This document shows positions 6,175 to 6,405 of a stretch of DNA of 6,405 nt, in pieces. How positions within the stretch are numbered: the stretch's first letter is position 1; each line of letters begins with the position of its first letter. Below the pieces are notes generated by a model that did not search any database, was not told the DNA's origin, and saw only the letters and a program-made list of their open reading frames with translations. Both the position numbers and the translations under genes were made by a program. The DNA comes from Phycisphaerales bacterium (GTDB taxonomy: Bacteria; Planctomycetota; Phycisphaerae; Phycisphaerales; Phycisphaeraceae): NCBI GenBank assembly GCA_012031455.1, contig JAAUTM010000086.1, forward strand, positions 1 to 6,405, read 5' to 3'.

Positions 6175-6340
6175 ATGAATGATAAAAAGAGGGGTCACAA
6201 ACAGGAAATGTAGTCAAAGCCCACCCCTGACTCCGCCTCTTCGAATGAGGCCTGTCGGTACGGTCACACCCGCAGCCGACCATTTCCATCACCTGTGGCA
6301 CTAGAGCAATCGGTTGAGTCGGGGCATCAATTGAAGTAAC

Positions 6341-6346
6341 ATTATA
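6341..6346 (-). promoter_or_regulatory. Possible -10 element upstream of the chemoreceptor gene
   Basis: The minus strand reads a perfect TATAAT here, preceded by a run of nine A and a generally AT-rich stretch (6331-6405) that contrasts with the surrounding GC level. No convincing -35 hexamer is found at 16-18 bases; the best is CTGTAT. The implied 5' leader would be about 170-180 bases. I found no clear sigma-28 flagellar-type promoter. The rest of 6175-6340 shows only a weak five-pair hairpin and no gene. An AT-rich region can contain TATAAT by chance, so this is tentative. Confidence 0.3.
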
Positions 6347-6405
6347 ATTTTTTTTTATAATAAATACAGATTGGTTCCGATTTAAAAGTCTAATAAATTA
6401 TCAGT

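Noticed and set aside
6163..6198. Chemoreceptor start at GTG 6198
   Set aside because: The downstream ATG at 6162 has a much better ribosome site (AGAGAGG, five-base spacing) and gives a normal N-terminus.
6235..6251. Hairpin GCCTC / GAGGC upstream of the chemoreceptor
   Set aside because: Only five base pairs with a seven-base loop and no T run. Expected by chance.
6341..6361. AT-rich inverted repeat ATTATAA / TTATAAT around a T run
   Set aside because: Low-complexity AT sequence folds on itself easily. It has no GC stem for a terminator and no iteron or DnaA-box evidence for an origin.
1..6405. tRNA, rRNA, CRISPR array, insertion sequence or integrase
   Set aside because: No cloverleaf, regularly spaced repeats, terminal inverted repeats or transposase/integrase motifs were seen on either strand.

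Overview
The window looks like a bacterial chromosome segment of moderately high GC (mid-50s percent by eye), with every supportable gene on the minus strand. The best guess for the source is a Planctomycetota or similar Gram-negative bacterium. This rests on the style of the large RND/MMPL exporter (the 'GFQSNRNDLISP' motif after the first membrane helix and an HpnN-like C-terminal half) sitting beside a secreted TolB-like propeller. It is an inference from family resemblance, not a proven placement.

Layout in transcription order (right to left). At 6405-6163 is an AT-rich upstream region with a possible promoter. At 6162-4468 is an intact methyl-accepting chemotaxis protein of 564 residues. 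At 4397-4374 is a good intrinsic terminator that ends its transcript. At 4358-4322 is a nested inverted repeat, just upstream of the next gene. At 4255-3169 is a secreted TolB-like beta-propeller protein carrying one frameshift. At 3100-273 is a 12-helix RND/MMPL (HpnN-like) exporter interrupted by five frameshifts. From 273 to the window edge is a gene of unknown function whose start overlaps the exporter's stop (TGATG) and whose 3' end is outside the window.

The propeller, exporter and unknown gene are closely spaced or overlapping and probably form one operon. The chemoreceptor appears to be a separate transcription unit. The plausible joint role is envelope work: a periplasmic propeller beside an inner-membrane exporter of lipids or other hydrophobic molecules. 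The substrate cannot be read from the sequence.

The most notable observation is that the exporter and propeller genes carry six single-base frame changes, while the adjacent 1.7-kb chemoreceptor gene has none. At least five of the six can be placed in short homopolymer runs. Correcting each by one base gives uninterrupted proteins of 942 and 361 residues with no internal stop codon. This pattern suggests base-level sequence or assembly error, or very recent inactivation, rather than old pseudogenes. I found no RNA gene, CRISPR array, insertion sequence or integrase. I see no convincing new multi-gene system; the best candidates for novelty are the truncated unknown gene and the dyad upstream of the propeller gene.
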